A stretch of DNA of 64,000 nucleotides from Defluviimonas aquaemixtae (GCF_900302475.1 NZ_OMOQ01000003.1:310001-374000), one strand, 5' to 3'; shown: positions 55,213 through 63,630, numbered from the stretch's first letter. Notes: generated from the letters alone by a model not told the origin. Numbers and translations are program-made.

Positions 55213-55721
55213 TTAATTCGGGGAATGCGGGGGCCCGCGTCTGCGCGGTGCGGGGCCGAGATAGGCGAAGCGGTAGGCGCGCCCGTCACCGCCCGCGCCG
55301 CCGAGAATGTTGCCGCGCGTGACCCAGAGAGGGTTCGCCGCCGCGCCTGGGACGTCCAACTCGGCACCGGCCGCCCAGCCCCGCGGGAAGAAATACGTGT
55401 TGGCGACGGAGTGTTCGAGGTCAAGGAGGACGAGCCCGGTGATCGGCCGGAGGATGGCGAGGATCTTGCCCGCCGTGGTGCGCGCCGCGAAGGTCAGCCA
55501 GATGGTTAGGCAGACGAGAGCGTTGCAGAGAGCGGCGCGAATGAACCCCCTAAAGGCTGGCAGCGAAGCATTGGCCGAGGCGATCGCCGCCGCCGTGGCG
55601 CCCATCGAGCCGTCAAAGAGTCCCACGAGGCCGAAGGCCACGGCCAGCGCGCCCACGGTTTCCATGAGCCGGGCGATCTCGGCCGGTCATAGGCGTCGCC
55701 GAGGGCGGGCAGCTCGGTCAT
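55213..55721 (-). pseudogene. Formate/nitrite transporter (FNT family) pseudogene
   Basis: The C-terminal half matches FNT channels: RAALCNALVCLTIWLTFAAR, then GKILAI, LEHSVANTYFFP and RGNILGGAGG. In intact family members the first 130 or so residues hold four membrane helices; here the start at 55721 (MTELPALGDAYDRP) reads into EIARLMETVG only after a frameshift near 55683, and the middle helices are missing. The final segment is also altered (GGDGRAYRFAYLGPAPRRR). A deletion plus a frameshift make function unlikely. A 150-residue open frame at 55213-55665 remains. Confidence 0.75.
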
Positions 55722-55771
55722 GTGCCGAAGGGTAACGGATGTGGCGGCAGGGGGAAGCGGGCAGAGGTGGG

Positions 55772-56563
55772 CTATTCCGCCGCGCCTGGCGCTTCGCAGC
55801 GATAGGGCGTGCCGTCGGAGAGACGGCAGAGCGCGTCGAAGTACCCTTCGGGGAGCGGTTCGTAGCTTCTGAGCTTCTTCGTCTTGTCAAGCCGGTCGAG
55901 ATAGGCCGAGCAGGCGGCGATCCGGTAGGTCTCGACCCGCCAGGGCGAGTCAAACCAGCGGGCGAACGCCTCTGCCACGGCATCTTCGGGGCGCGTGCCG
56001 CTGGCGATCGCGCGTTCGAAGGTTGCGGCGACATCGGCATATTCGGGCATCACGCGGACGGCGTCCCAGGCCTCGGGCCGTCCCGCTTTGGCGAGTCGCC
56101 AGGCATAGTAGGTGGCGATGGCCTGCGCGTCGGCTTCGACCATGTAGGTGAAAAGTTCCATCGCGCCCAGGTCGTAGTCGATGGTGGGGCAGTAGCCGAG
56201 ATCGTATTGCACGAGATGCCTCAGCTCGTGAATGAGGATCAAGAGCCGCTGGCCGAAATCGAGATCGGAGCGGAGCGCGATCAGGTTCGCCTCGACCTCG
56301 AGGGAGCCCCGCGCGGGGCTTGGCCGGTCCTCCTCGCAGATCGCGGTTCGGCTGGCTTTCAATACGTTGAGCAGCGGGTCGGGCGCCGGTTCGAGCGCCG
56401 CGATCGCCGAGATGAGGTCGCGGGCCGAGGTTTGGGCCGGGGTCGCGGCGTCCGTATAGGGCGGCAGAAGGCAGAGATCGGCGGCGCGGGAGTTCCAATG
56501 GATCGGCGGCTCCGCCCGGGCGGGCAGGGCGGAGACGAGGACGAGCACGGCAGCGCGGAGCAT
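55772..56563 (-). CDS. Secreted putative zinc metallopeptidase (HExxH)
   Basis: 263 residues from ATG 56563 (MLRAAVLVLVSALPARAEPP), a short signal peptide. The zinc motif is HELRHLVQYD near residues 110-119, followed by a glutamate-containing helix (MELFTYMVEADAQAIATYY, about 132-150) that can supply the third ligand. Four or five cysteines suggest disulfides in the periplasm. It resembles the DUF6782-type putative metallopeptidases. Substrate unknown. Confidence 0.75.
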   Translation of the reverse strand: MLRAAVLVLVSALPARAEPPIHWNSRAADLCLLPPYTDAATPAQTSARDLISAIAALEPAPDPLLNVLKASRTAICEEDRPSPARGSLEVEANLIALRSDLDFGQRLLILIHELRHLVQYDLGYCPTIDYDLGAMELFTYMVEADAQAIATYYAWRLAKAGRPEAWDAVRVMPEYADVAATFERAIASGTRPEDAVAEAFARWFDSPWRVETYRIAACSAYLDRLDKTKKLRSYEPLPEGYFDALCRLSDGTPYRCEAPGAAE

Positions 56564-56698
56564 GCCGGGAGAGTAGTGCGGAAAGGCGCGCGGGGGGAAG
56601 GGGGACGAATCCCCCCGTCCCGTCGTGGTAGGGGCCCGCTTCTGGCGGGCAGGAAGGACGGGTGCGTACGGACACGCACCCGAGGTCGTCACGCCGGG

Positions 56699-57085
56699 TC
56701 AGGCTGCCCGCGTGCCGTCGTGGTGGCTACGTAGAGACCAGGCCGAAAGCGCGAGCGTCAGGATGCCGGTCGCGACGAAGTTCCACGTCGCGGCGAAGGC
56801 GCTGGCATCCGCGACCGCCGACAGGGCGGCGAAGCCCAGGACCCACGGCGAGATCACGAGCCACACGCCGATGGCCATGTCGGCCCATTCCTCCCAATCG
56901 CGGAATTCGACGATCGCCATGATGGCCATCCCGGCGATGATCACGCCGAACAGAACCGCGTTCCAGAACGCCGCCGGCAGCACGGCGAAGCCGAGAAGCC
57001 AGGGCGAGAGGAACAGCCAGACGCCGAGCACAAGGCAGAGGCCATCCTGCCAGCTCTCGGTTGCTTTCTTGAAGAAGTTTGTCAT
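56699..57085 (-). CDS. SPW-repeat membrane protein
   Basis: 128 residues with four membrane segments and two copies of the SPW motif: WLFLSPWLLGF (about 23-33) and WLVISPWVLGF (about 75-85). The duplicated two-helix unit is typical of the family, which is of unknown function and sits in the inner membrane. About 220 bases upstream separate it from the next small gene. Confidence 0.9.
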   Translation of the reverse strand: MTNFFKKATESWQDGLCLVLGVWLFLSPWLLGFAVLPAAFWNAVLFGVIIAGMAIMAIVEFRDWEEWADMAIGVWLVISPWVLGFAALSAVADASAFAATWNFVATGILTLALSAWSLRSHHDGTRAA

Positions 57086-57307
57086 TGCATACCCCTCCTA
57101 TGAGCGGTCCGCGTCGACGGTGGCCCGCCGAGGCGAGACCCCGCTGGCAACCTCGTTTGAGGATGCCAGCGCAAGAAGGAATCTAGGCAAGGGACCCAGG
57201 ATTTCAAGGGATTGCGGCGATGTGGCCGGGCCGCATGGCGCCAAACGCTCCGGGCTGGCCCCGCCCGCGCCGATGCCGCGGACGGTGGGTGAAACAGCGC
57301 GCGGAGC

Positions 57308-57565
57308 CTACTCGTTCACCCGCAGGATCGACGCGATTGGGCCGATGCCGCTGTCGGCCGCGCCGGTATAAATGATCTTGACCGCGTCCCCGGCGGAGAG
57401 ATCGGGCGAAAGCTCCGTCTTTTCGCCGAAGGTCCAGATGGTCTTGTCGTCGAGGACGATGATCCTGTCGACCCGGTCATAGGCGATGATCGTGCCGGAG
57501 GTCTCGTCGGCGATGGCCGGCGCGGCGAAGGTTGCAAGGGCGAGGGCGAGGAGGGGAAGACGCAT
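57308..57565 (-). CDS. Small exported protein, DUF1344-like
   Basis: 85 residues from ATG 57565; an ATG two codons earlier is an alternative. A signal peptide (LPLLALALATFAAPAIADE) is followed by a compact beta-rich domain, SGTIIAYDRVDRIIVLDDKTIWTF, shown here in part, that resembles DUF1344-type periplasmic proteins. No catalytic residues are recognisable. Confidence 0.65.
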   Translation of the reverse strand: MRLPLLALALATFAAPAIADETSGTIIAYDRVDRIIVLDDKTIWTFGEKTELSPDLSAGDAVKIIYTGAADSGIGPIASILRVNE

Positions 57566-57940
57566 GGCCATGGTTCCTGAGCGCGACCGCGGAGTGCGGA
57601 CCGAACGGAAATAGGGCGGCGCCGGGGCGACCGCAAGTGGCCTTCGTGGTGAAGATCCGACCCCCGGCGGCACCGCGCCGATCGGTCAGTGCGGGTGGGA
57701 GAGGACCGGCACGCAATGGACCGGTGAAGGATGGCCCGAAAACTGTGAGATGGAGGGGTGGGTCCCCGGTACCGCCATCGGTCCGAAGAGTGGGTCCGGC
57801 GAAGGGAATGGTCTGCCAGAGCGCCACCGGTTTTCTGCCATGAAGGGGCCATGTTGTCCGGCTACTGCGTGCGCATGGCGATCCGGCGGGATATCGAAGG
57901 GCGCGAGACCGCGCGGTCCGGCACGCGCAGGCGCCGGAGC
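57566..57940. other. Gene-poor stretch of about 375 bases
   Basis: No ORF here has a recognisable product or convincing start. Overlapping open frames on both strands are GC-rich shadows without domain patterns. In-frame extensions of the downstream excalibur gene to ATG 57875 or 57851 are possible. Promoters for the two divergent genes should lie here, but I could not pinpoint them. Confidence 0.5.
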
Positions 57941-58282
57941 ATGGCGGGGTTTCTCGCCTCCGCGATCGTCAAGCTCTGCGCGATCCCGATTGTCGCTGCC
58001 AGCGTCTCGGTGTCGCTTTACATCCGCACGAGCCCCTATCGGCCGACCGAGGCGCTGATCCATCTCGTCGCGATGGCTGGCTGCCCGGCGGCGGCGGCGA
58101 TCGGCATTCCCGAGGCGCGCGAGGGCGAGCCCGGCTATCACGCCCGCAACGATCCCGACGGCGACGGCGTCGCCTGCGGCGCGGCGCGGGGCGATCCTCT
58201 GCCGGGGGCGACGGTCCGGGACAGCACGCGGCAGGTCGGCGGGGCGAAGTTCGTGCGCCCGAAACCCGCCGGGGGCGGGTAG
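57941..58282 (+). CDS. Membrane-anchored excalibur-domain protein
   Basis: About 113 residues if ATG 57941 is used; the frame is open further upstream. The N-terminal hydrophobic segment (AIVKLCAIPIVAASVSVSLY) is an anchor or signal. Near residues 48-80 an excalibur-type motif is visible: HLVAMAGCPAAAAIGIP, then RNDPDGDGVACG, with the D-x-D-x-D-G calcium-binding pattern and paired cysteines. Extracytoplasmic, function unknown. Confidence 0.65.
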   Translation: MAGFLASAIVKLCAIPIVAASVSVSLYIRTSPYRPTEALIHLVAMAGCPAAAAIGIPEAREGEPGYHARNDPDGDGVACGAARGDPLPGATVRDSTRQVGGAKFVRPKPAGGG

Positions 58283-58378
58283 CGGAGCCGTCCCGGCGAG
58301 GGGATCCCCCGAGGCAGCATCAGAGGTGCGCGGCAGTTGTGCTATGCTCGGGAGAGTGATTGCTCACTGGAGGCTGCC

Positions 58379-58939
58379 ATGTCCTGGAAGATCACTCCCA
58401 ATATCGCCGCCGAACTCATCGCCCACGAAGGCATCGTCCGGGAAGCCTACAAGGATTCCGTCGGCGTCTGGACGTGGAGCGTGGGGGTCACGTCTGCGTC
58501 CGGCCACAAGGTCTGGCCCCGCTACGTCGACAATCCTCAGACCCTGAAGAGATGCTTCGAGGTCTTCGAATGGCTGGTGCGGAACAAGTATCTGCCGCCC
58601 GTGAAGCGGGCCTTCGCCGGACACATACTTTCGGAGGCGCAGCTCGGTGCGGCGCTGTCCTTTCACTACAACACCGGCGGGATCGAGCGTGCGTCCTGGG
58701 TCAAGAAGTGGAAGGAAGGCGACGTCGCCGGAGCGCGGCAGGCGATCATGAACTGGAGCCGCCCGCCGGAGATCATTCCGCGCCGCAGGAAGGAACAGGC
58801 GCTGTTCTTCAACGGTGTCTGGTCGAATGACGGGTTCGGAACGGAATACGGCGTGAGGAAACCGGCCTACACGCCCGACTGGTCGAGCGCCCGGCGGGTG
58901 CAGATCAAGGAGACCCTGGACGAGCTGTTCGGCCCATAG
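58379..58939 (+). CDS. Phage-type lysozyme (GH24 endolysin-like)
   Basis: 186 residues from ATG 58379 with GGAGG six bases ahead. The T4-lysozyme triad spacing is kept: Glu in HEGIVREAYKDSVGVWTWSV, with Asp nine residues later and Thr six residues after that. ALSFHYNTGGI near 99-109 and the C-terminal IIPRRRKEQALFFNGVWS are typical of phage and prophage lysozymes. No holin, signal peptide or other phage gene is adjacent. It is a domesticated or stranded endolysin. Confidence 0.85.
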   Translation: MSWKITPNIAAELIAHEGIVREAYKDSVGVWTWSVGVTSASGHKVWPRYVDNPQTLKRCFEVFEWLVRNKYLPPVKRAFAGHILSEAQLGAALSFHYNTGGIERASWVKKWKEGDVAGARQAIMNWSRPPEIIPRRRKEQALFFNGVWSNDGFGTEYGVRKPAYTPDWSSARRVQIKETLDELFGP

Positions 58940-58940
58940 G

Positions 58941-59113
58941 CGCACGGGCGCGCGGTTGCGAGGCAGATCACGATCTGGCCGGAATTTTCCGCCGCCTGAA
59001 AGCCGCGGCGGTGGAGTTTGGCCATGAAGCGGTCCATGCCTGCGAAGCGTTCGATGTCGCGCGCCTTGCGGCGGATCACGGTGCCTCTTGCACCGCTTTC
59101 GATGCAAAGAGGG
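58941..59113 (-). pseudogene. Truncated, frameshifted copy of the small gene at 59855-60091
   Basis: Read on the minus strand, this matches codons 17 onward of the 78-residue gene: LFASKAVQE, a one-base deletion, then IRRKARDIERFAGMDRFMA and HRRGFQAAENSGQI. Near its end two inserted bases shift the frame again, so the FCNRAPV ending is lost. The first 16 codons are absent. DNA similarity to the intact copy is high over long stretches. It abuts the lysozyme gene's stop codon. Confidence 0.75.
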
Positions 59114-59235
59114 CCGTAGCGTGCGTGATTTCACGCGCCTATTGGCAGGAGATGGTGCGTGCGAGCACGCATCCTACACTTCGCTGAACGGGATCTTCGA
59201 ATTCGATTGAGGACGGGGGGCGGTTCGCGCTCGCC

Positions 59236-59538
59236 CTACTGCCCCCGCGTCGAGGCGATGGCGGTGATCTCCGTCGTCGCGGGCGGGCTGGCGAAGGTCG
59301 GGCCGACGGTGTCGCGGTAGGTCGCGAAGGCGGCGGAGTTCAGGAAGGCCTGTTTCCGCGCGTCGTCGGGGAATTCGAGGATGCCGACGAACTCCGTGGG
59401 CTCGGCGGTGGCGAAGCAGCTGTAGTGGAGGCCGTCGATACCTTCGGATCTGAGCCCCGCAACAAGCGCCCGCATCGCGGCTTTCTGGGCGTCGTGGCTG
59501 TCGGCGGAGGCGAGGGTGTAGCGGACGAGAAGGCTCAT
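59236..59538 (-). CDS. ABM/Dabb-like small protein
   Basis: 100 residues with an alpha-beta ferredoxin-like pattern: SLLVRYTLASADSHDAQKAA, then EPTEFVGILEFPDDARKQAFL and FATYRDTVGPTFA. It resembles small dimeric antibiotic-biosynthesis-monooxygenase or stress-responsive A/B barrel proteins. No catalytic residues can be assigned. It lies between the decayed and intact copies of the small gene. Confidence 0.65.
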   Translation of the reverse strand: MSLLVRYTLASADSHDAQKAAMRALVAGLRSEGIDGLHYSCFATAEPTEFVGILEFPDDARKQAFLNSAAFATYRDTVGPTFASPPATTEITAIASTRGQ

Positions 59539-59854
59539 GGTCGGGTCCTTTCGGGTGGCATGGGACGATTAGGAACCGGAAAGGGGCAGGAGGCAAGGGG
59601 TGTGAAACCCGCGCGATTTCACGCCTGAAAGAACGTGTAAGGCTCTGAAAATGTGTGCGTTCGGATTTTTCGCTAAGGATATTTTGGGGGAATTTCGCAG
59701 TCTCAACGCGGTGGTTGGTGGGTGATCCCGCACCTTCGCGTGAAACCGGCCATTCTGCTCTTGTCATGCGTTCTGGATGCCGGTGAGACGGGGGAGCCGA
59801 AATCCTGCAAGGATTTCGGGGCCGCTTTCTTTTCAAGAAAGCGGTGACTCCACG
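59539..59854. other. Gene-free stretch of about 315 bases
   Basis: No credible ORF. It contains GTGAAA/TTTCAC inverted sequences near 59598-59620, an AT-rich run (about 59640-59700) unlike the surrounding GC-rich DNA that could hold the promoter of the minus-strand small gene at 59538, and the twin hairpins listed separately. Confidence 0.5.
59797..59844. repeat. Two tandem perfect hairpins
   Basis: CCGAAATCCT-GCA-AGGATTTCGG (59797-59819) is followed two bases later by CCGCTTTCTT-TTC-AAGAAAGCGG (59822-59844). Each has a perfect 10-bp stem and 3-base loop. They lie just past the stop of the 78-residue gene on its transcript. I recall similar twin hairpins as repeated intergenic elements in Rhodobacterales genomes, but cannot confirm it here. 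Without T-runs they are not classical terminators; an mRNA 3-prime stabiliser or REP-like element is possible. Confidence 0.7.
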
Positions 59855-60091
59855 TCATGGGCGGGTCAGCCCGCGGACGGGGGCTCGGTTGCAGAAGATG
59901 ATGATTTGGCCGGAGTTTTCCGCCGCCTGGAAGCCGCGGCGGTGAATCTCGGCCATGAAGCGCTCCATGCCGACGAAGCGTTCGATGTCGCGCGCTTTGC
60001 GGCGGATCACGGCGCCCTCCTGCACCGCTTTCGAGGCGAAGAGGTCCTTCAGCCAGACCTCGGGCGAGAGAGGGGAGTTCCGGTTCCGCAT
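59855..60091 (-). CDS. Conserved small protein of unknown function (intact copy)
   Basis: 78 residues: MRNRNSPLSPEVWLKDLFAS, then VIRRKARDIERFVGMERFMAE and RRGFQAAENSGQIIIFCNR. Basic and predicted soluble. I recall such proteins in Rhodobacterales under the name phosphoribosylanthranilate isomerase, but at this length a TIM barrel is impossible and that label should not be trusted. A decayed second copy lies at 58941-59113. Confidence 0.65.
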   Translation of the reverse strand: MRNRNSPLSPEVWLKDLFASKAVQEGAVIRRKARDIERFVGMERFMAEIHRRGFQAAENSGQIIIFCNRAPVRGLTRP

Positions 60092-60194
60092 GGGCGGAGG
60101 ATTGGTGCGGGTTGGTTAAAGGTAGTTTAAGACAGGCGTTCAAGCCGCCGGGGCACGGTGGGTGAAACCGCGCCGAGGCGCGGAACGACCTACC

Positions 60195-61172
60195 CTACGC
60201 TTGCTTGCTTACTTGCAGTGGCCCCTCCCCGATTACCGCCAGTATTCGGTTCTCCAGTTTCTGTGCGAGTTCTTCAGGCGTTGCCCACGTTATGTGGTTG
60301 TATTGACGAGTATCAAAGTGCACCTGACTAATTAAATCTTCTCTGCAAGTCCATATCACTGGAATGCTGAGACCGTACGCGAATCCGGCTTCAAAATATA
60401 CACCACCTCGTGGCTTGTTGGGTTCAGACGTAAAATCCGCTACGACAAACCTAGATCTCCTAATTTCCGCAATTATTCGGTCATCGATCTTTCCTACATG
60501 CTCAACATCGTCGATTCGGATAGCTTGATAGCCACATCGTTCGATAGCAGGCTTAATACCCATAGTGAAGGTATCTTTCATTTCGGGAGAAAACCACATC
60601 GCAACAAACGCGCGATGCGATTCACGATTTTCACCCTCTAGTTTATCGAGACGTAAATGTCCTTTTGGTGATAAACGGATGCCTTGGGAGAAGCTTCCTA
60701 CACCTGAAGCGGGCTTGCTCTTGAACTCTGTCCATTCGTTGGAATGGCAATATTCGGAGAGGAATTGGACCTCCGATGCATCCGCTGAGCCCGTCCATGC
60801 AAGGAATTCATCGCGAATAGTATGCTCCGTATCTAGCCTCACGTATTCACCAACTTTCCCAGATTTTCTGCGGAGATATCGCAAAAGATTATCCGCTCGC
60901 TCCGAGACCGATTTCGCTCTCGTTTTTGTCTTTATTTCCTTGAGCGTGCTGCTGTCTATTTTGGGAACACTGACCCCCAAGCGTCGTTGTTCCACGAGCC
61001 AGTCGGTAAGTGCAACCTTTGCCTCATCTGGCCAGCTATGCACGCTCGTTTCTGAGGTTCCGCTAATCCAATACTCGCCACCGGCGCGAGGAGAGTTTAC
61101 GATTTTGGAATCTGCTAGATACTCGACATCAAGCAGCCTTGTTCCCCAAAGTGGGCACGCGTCAACCGACAT
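60195..61172 (-). CDS. Multidomain protein with C-terminal nucleoside-deoxyribosyltransferase/TIR-like domain
   Basis: 325 residues. An N-terminal segment (ACPLWGTR, then SPRAGGEYWISG, about 5-38) looks like a degenerate zinc-ribbon module. The middle (about 80-180) is helical and may include a winged helix (IRLSPKGHLRLDKLE). The C-terminal alpha-beta domain (about 187-310) shows HRAFVAMWFSPEM, DDRIIAEIRRSRFVVADFT and GGVYFEAGFAYGLSIPVIWT, with E261 in the place of the catalytic Glu of nucleoside deoxyribosyltransferases. Composition is AT-rich (22 of 60 GC in bases 60301-60360). Its ATG overlaps the uvrB TAA (TAATG) after GGAGGGGG. Function unknown; a nucleotide-cleaving or sensing effector is a hypothesis. 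Confidence 0.75.
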   Translation of the reverse strand: MSVDACPLWGTRLLDVEYLADSKIVNSPRAGGEYWISGTSETSVHSWPDEAKVALTDWLVEQRRLGVSVPKIDSSTLKEIKTKTRAKSVSERADNLLRYLRRKSGKVGEYVRLDTEHTIRDEFLAWTGSADASEVQFLSEYCHSNEWTEFKSKPASGVGSFSQGIRLSPKGHLRLDKLEGENRESHRAFVAMWFSPEMKDTFTMGIKPAIERCGYQAIRIDDVEHVGKIDDRIIAEIRRSRFVVADFTSEPNKPRGGVYFEAGFAYGLSIPVIWTCREDLISQVHFDTRQYNHITWATPEELAQKLENRILAVIGEGPLQVSKQA

Positions 61173-63352
61173 TATAGCCCCCTCCGCCGCTTCCCACCCC
61201 GCTGCCCGGCTCTCCCCGCCGTCGACCGCCCGGCCTTGACGCCGGACGCCTCCACCGCCTCCTCGACCGCCGATTGCCGGGCGAGGGGATCGTCGGCGAC
61301 GGCGAGCTCCACGGCCTCCAGCCGCTTGATCTCGTCGCGGATGCGCGCGGCCTCCTCGAATTCCAGGTTCTCCGCCGCTTTCCGCATATGGGTGCGGAGC
61401 CCGTCGAGATGGGCCTGGAGGTTCGCGCCGACCATGGGTTTCTCGACCTTCGCGGTCACGCGGTTCATGTCCACGTCGCCCTTGTAGAGGCCGGAGAGGA
61501 TGTCCTCGACGTTCTTCTTGATCGTCGCGGGGGTGATGCCGTGCGCCTCGTTATAAGCGACCTGCTTTTCGCGCCGCCGGTTGGTCTCGGCCAGCGCGCG
61601 CTCCATCGAGCCGGTTACGCGGTCGGCGTACATGATGACGCGGCCTTCGGCGTTCCGCGCGGCGCGGCCGATGGTCTGGATGAGCGAGGTTTCCGACCGC
61701 AGGAAGCCCTCCTTGTCGGCGTCGAGGATGGCCACCAGCCCGCATTCGGGGATGTCGAGCCCCTCGCGCAGGAGGTTGATGCCGACGAGGACGTCGAAGG
61801 CTCCCAATCGAAGATCGCGCAGGATCTCGATCCGTTCGATCGTGTCGATGTCGGAATGCATGTAGCGCACGCGGATGCCCTGTTCGTGCATGTATTCGGT
61901 GAGGTCCTCGGCCATGCGCTTGGTGAGCGTGGTGACGAGGGTGCGGAAGCCCTTGGCGGCGACCTGGCGGACTTCGTCCAAGAGGTCGTCGACCTGCATC
62001 TCGACGGGGCGGATCTCGACCTGGGGGTCGAGAAGGCCCGTAGGGCGGATGACCTGTTCGGTGAAGACGCCGCCGGTCTGCTCCAGTTCCCACGACTGCG
62101 GGGTGGCGGAGACGAAGACGGATTGCGGGCGCATCGCGTCCCATTCCTCGAATTTCAGGGGCCGGTTGTCCATGCAGGAGGGGAGCCGGAAGCCGTGTTC
62201 GGCCAGCGTGAACTTGCGCCGGTAGTCGCCCTTGTACATGCCGCCGATCTGGGGGACGGAGACGTGGCTTTCGTCGGCGAAGACGATGGCGTGGTCGGGA
62301 ATGAACTCGAAGAGCGTGGGCGGCGGTTCGCCGGGCGCGCGGCCGGTGAGGTAGCGGGAATAGTTCTCGATCCCCGCGCAGGAGCCGGTGGCCTCCAGCA
62401 TCTCAAGATCGAAGTTGCAGCGCTGCTCAAGCCGCTGGGCTTCGAGGAGCTTGCCTTCGTCGTGGAGCTGCTTGAGGCGGAGCGCCAGTTCCTTGCGGAT
62501 GCCGTGGATGGCTTGCTGCAGCGTCGGGCGCGGGGTGACGTAGTGGGAATTCGCGTAGATGCGGATCTTGTCGAACGTGTCGGTCTTGGCTCCGGTCAGG
62601 GGGTCGAATTCGGTGATGCCTTCCAGTTCCTCGCCGAAGAACGAAAACCGCCAGGCGCGGTCCTCGAGGTGGGCGGGCCAGAGGTCGACGGTGTCGCCCT
62701 TCACGCGGAAGCTGCCGCGCTGGAAGGCGGCGTCCTGACGGCGGTATTGTTGGGCGACGAGATCGGCGAGGAACTTCCGCTGTTCGTAAAGCTTGCCCAC
62801 CGCCATGTCCTGCGTCATGGCCGAATAGGTCTCGACCGAGCCGATGCCGTAGATGCAGGAGACCGAGGCGACGATGATCACGTCGTCGCGTTCGAGAAGG
62901 GCGCGGGTGGCTGAGTGGCGCATCCGGTCGATCTGCTCGTTGATCTGGGATTCCTTCTCGATATAGGTGTCCGAGCGCGGGACATAGGCCTCGGGCTGGT
63001 AGTAGTCGTAGTAGCTGACGAAGTACTCGACGGAGTTTTCCGGGAAGAACGACTTGAACTCGCCGTAGAGCTGGGCGGCGAGGGTCTTGTTGGGCGCGAG
63101 GATGATGGCCGGGCGCTGGGTTTCCTCGATCACCTTGGCCATGGTGTAGGTCTTGCCGGTGCCGGTCGCGCCCAGCAGGACCTGGTCGCGCTCGCCCGCG
63201 TTCACGCCCTGGCTCAGCTCCGCGATCGCGGTGGGCTGGTCGCCGGCCGGCGCGAAGTCGGTCTTCATGACGAATCGGCGGCCGCCTTCGAGCTTGGGCC
63301 GCGTCAGCACCTCGGGCCGGTGCATCGGCATGTTGGTGTTGTTGTGGGGCAT
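61172..63352 (-). CDS. uvrB: Excinuclease ABC subunit B
   Basis: 726 residues from ATG 63352 ([16 protein letters not shown]). Walker A is GATGTGKT at 61-68; the beta-hairpin that threads DNA contains [12 protein letters not shown]; the DESHVSVPQ helicase motif and the C-terminal UVR domain (about 655-690, for UvrC contact) are present, followed by a basic tail. It verifies damage with UvrA and recruits UvrC in nucleotide excision repair. The AT-rich gene behind it is translationally coupled. Confidence 0.97.
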   Translation of the reverse strand: MPHNNTNMPMHRPEVLTRPKLEGGRRFVMKTDFAPAGDQPTAIAELSQGVNAGERDQVLLGATGTGKTYTMAKVIEETQRPAIILAPNKTLAAQLYGEFKSFFPENSVEYFVSYYDYYQPEAYVPRSDTYIEKESQINEQIDRMRHSATRALLERDDVIIVASVSCIYGIGSVETYSAMTQDMAVGKLYEQRKFLADLVAQQYRRQDAAFQRGSFRVKGDTVDLWPAHLEDRAWRFSFFGEELEGITEFDPLTGAKTDTFDKIRIYANSHYVTPRPTLQQAIHGIRKELALRLKQLHDEGKLLEAQRLEQRCNFDLEMLEATGSCAGIENYSRYLTGRAPGEPPPTLFEFIPDHAIVFADESHVSVPQIGGMYKGDYRRKFTLAEHGFRLPSCMDNRPLKFEEWDAMRPQSVFVSATPQSWELEQTGGVFTEQVIRPTGLLDPQVEIRPVEMQVDDLLDEVRQVAAKGFRTLVTTLTKRMAEDLTEYMHEQGIRVRYMHSDIDTIERIEILRDLRLGAFDVLVGINLLREGLDIPECGLVAILDADKEGFLRSETSLIQTIGRAARNAEGRVIMYADRVTGSMERALAETNRRREKQVAYNEAHGITPATIKKNVEDILSGLYKGDVDMNRVTAKVEKPMVGANLQAHLDGLRTHMRKAAENLEFEEAARIRDEIKRLEAVELAVADDPLARQSAVEEAVEASGVKAGRSTAGRAGQRGGKRRRGL

Positions 63353-63379
63353 GGTGATTCCTTCTGGCCCTTGAGATTT

Positions 63380-63394
63380 GATCTGTTTTTGTTC
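63380..63394 (-). promoter_or_regulatory. Candidate LexA (SOS) site ahead of uvrB
   Basis: On the plus strand GATC-7 bases-GTTC lies 28-42 bases before the uvrB ATG. The alphaproteobacterial LexA box is the direct repeat GTTC-N7-GTTC, so this has one mismatch. uvrB is a classic SOS gene, which supports the idea, but a single mismatch site of this length can occur by chance. Confidence 0.3.
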
Positions 63395-63560
63395 CGGTTC
63401 AAGGCGAATGCGCCCGAGAACCGTTTCGCCGGCGGAAACGAACGGATTCGGGGCGTCGCTTTGTCGGGCGCATGGAAAAAGTGCATCCGGCGCGCGAATT
63501 TGGACAACTTTGAGTTGTATTTGTGTTGTCGAAGCTCTAGTCTGATCCGGCAAGCAGCAA

Positions 63561-63630
63561 CTGACTGCCGGTCGCGGCACCCACCCAGCCACCACCCACC
63601 CTTGCTCCCAGAGCACCGACCGGCAGTCAG
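63561..63630. repeat. 14-bp perfect inverted repeat with a G-tract-rich 42-base spacer
   Basis: CTGACTGCCGGTCG (63561-63574) and CGACCGGCAGTCAG (63617-63630) are exact reverse complements. The 42 bases between are C-rich on the plus strand; the minus strand carries five GGG runs in about 30 bases (GGG-AGCAA-GGG-T-GGG, then after eight bases GGG-T-GGG). That satisfies a simple G-quadruplex pattern. Confidence 0.75.

Noticed and set aside
59166..59210. Sequence reading TSLNGIFEFD then stop, similar to the FLSEIFDFD end of the zf-TFIIB protein
   Set aside because: Only about ten residues match and no zinc-ribbon remnant lies upstream; likely coincidence.
54715..61171. Whole 54.7-61.2 kb region as a prophage or genomic island
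   Set aside because: No integrase, tRNA attachment site or structural phage genes; only a lysozyme, pseudogenes and one AT-rich gene, so individual events explain it better.
61274..62914. A 546-codon open frame antisense to uvrB
   Set aside because: Shadow of uvrB; no recognisable motifs, and uvrB is unambiguous.
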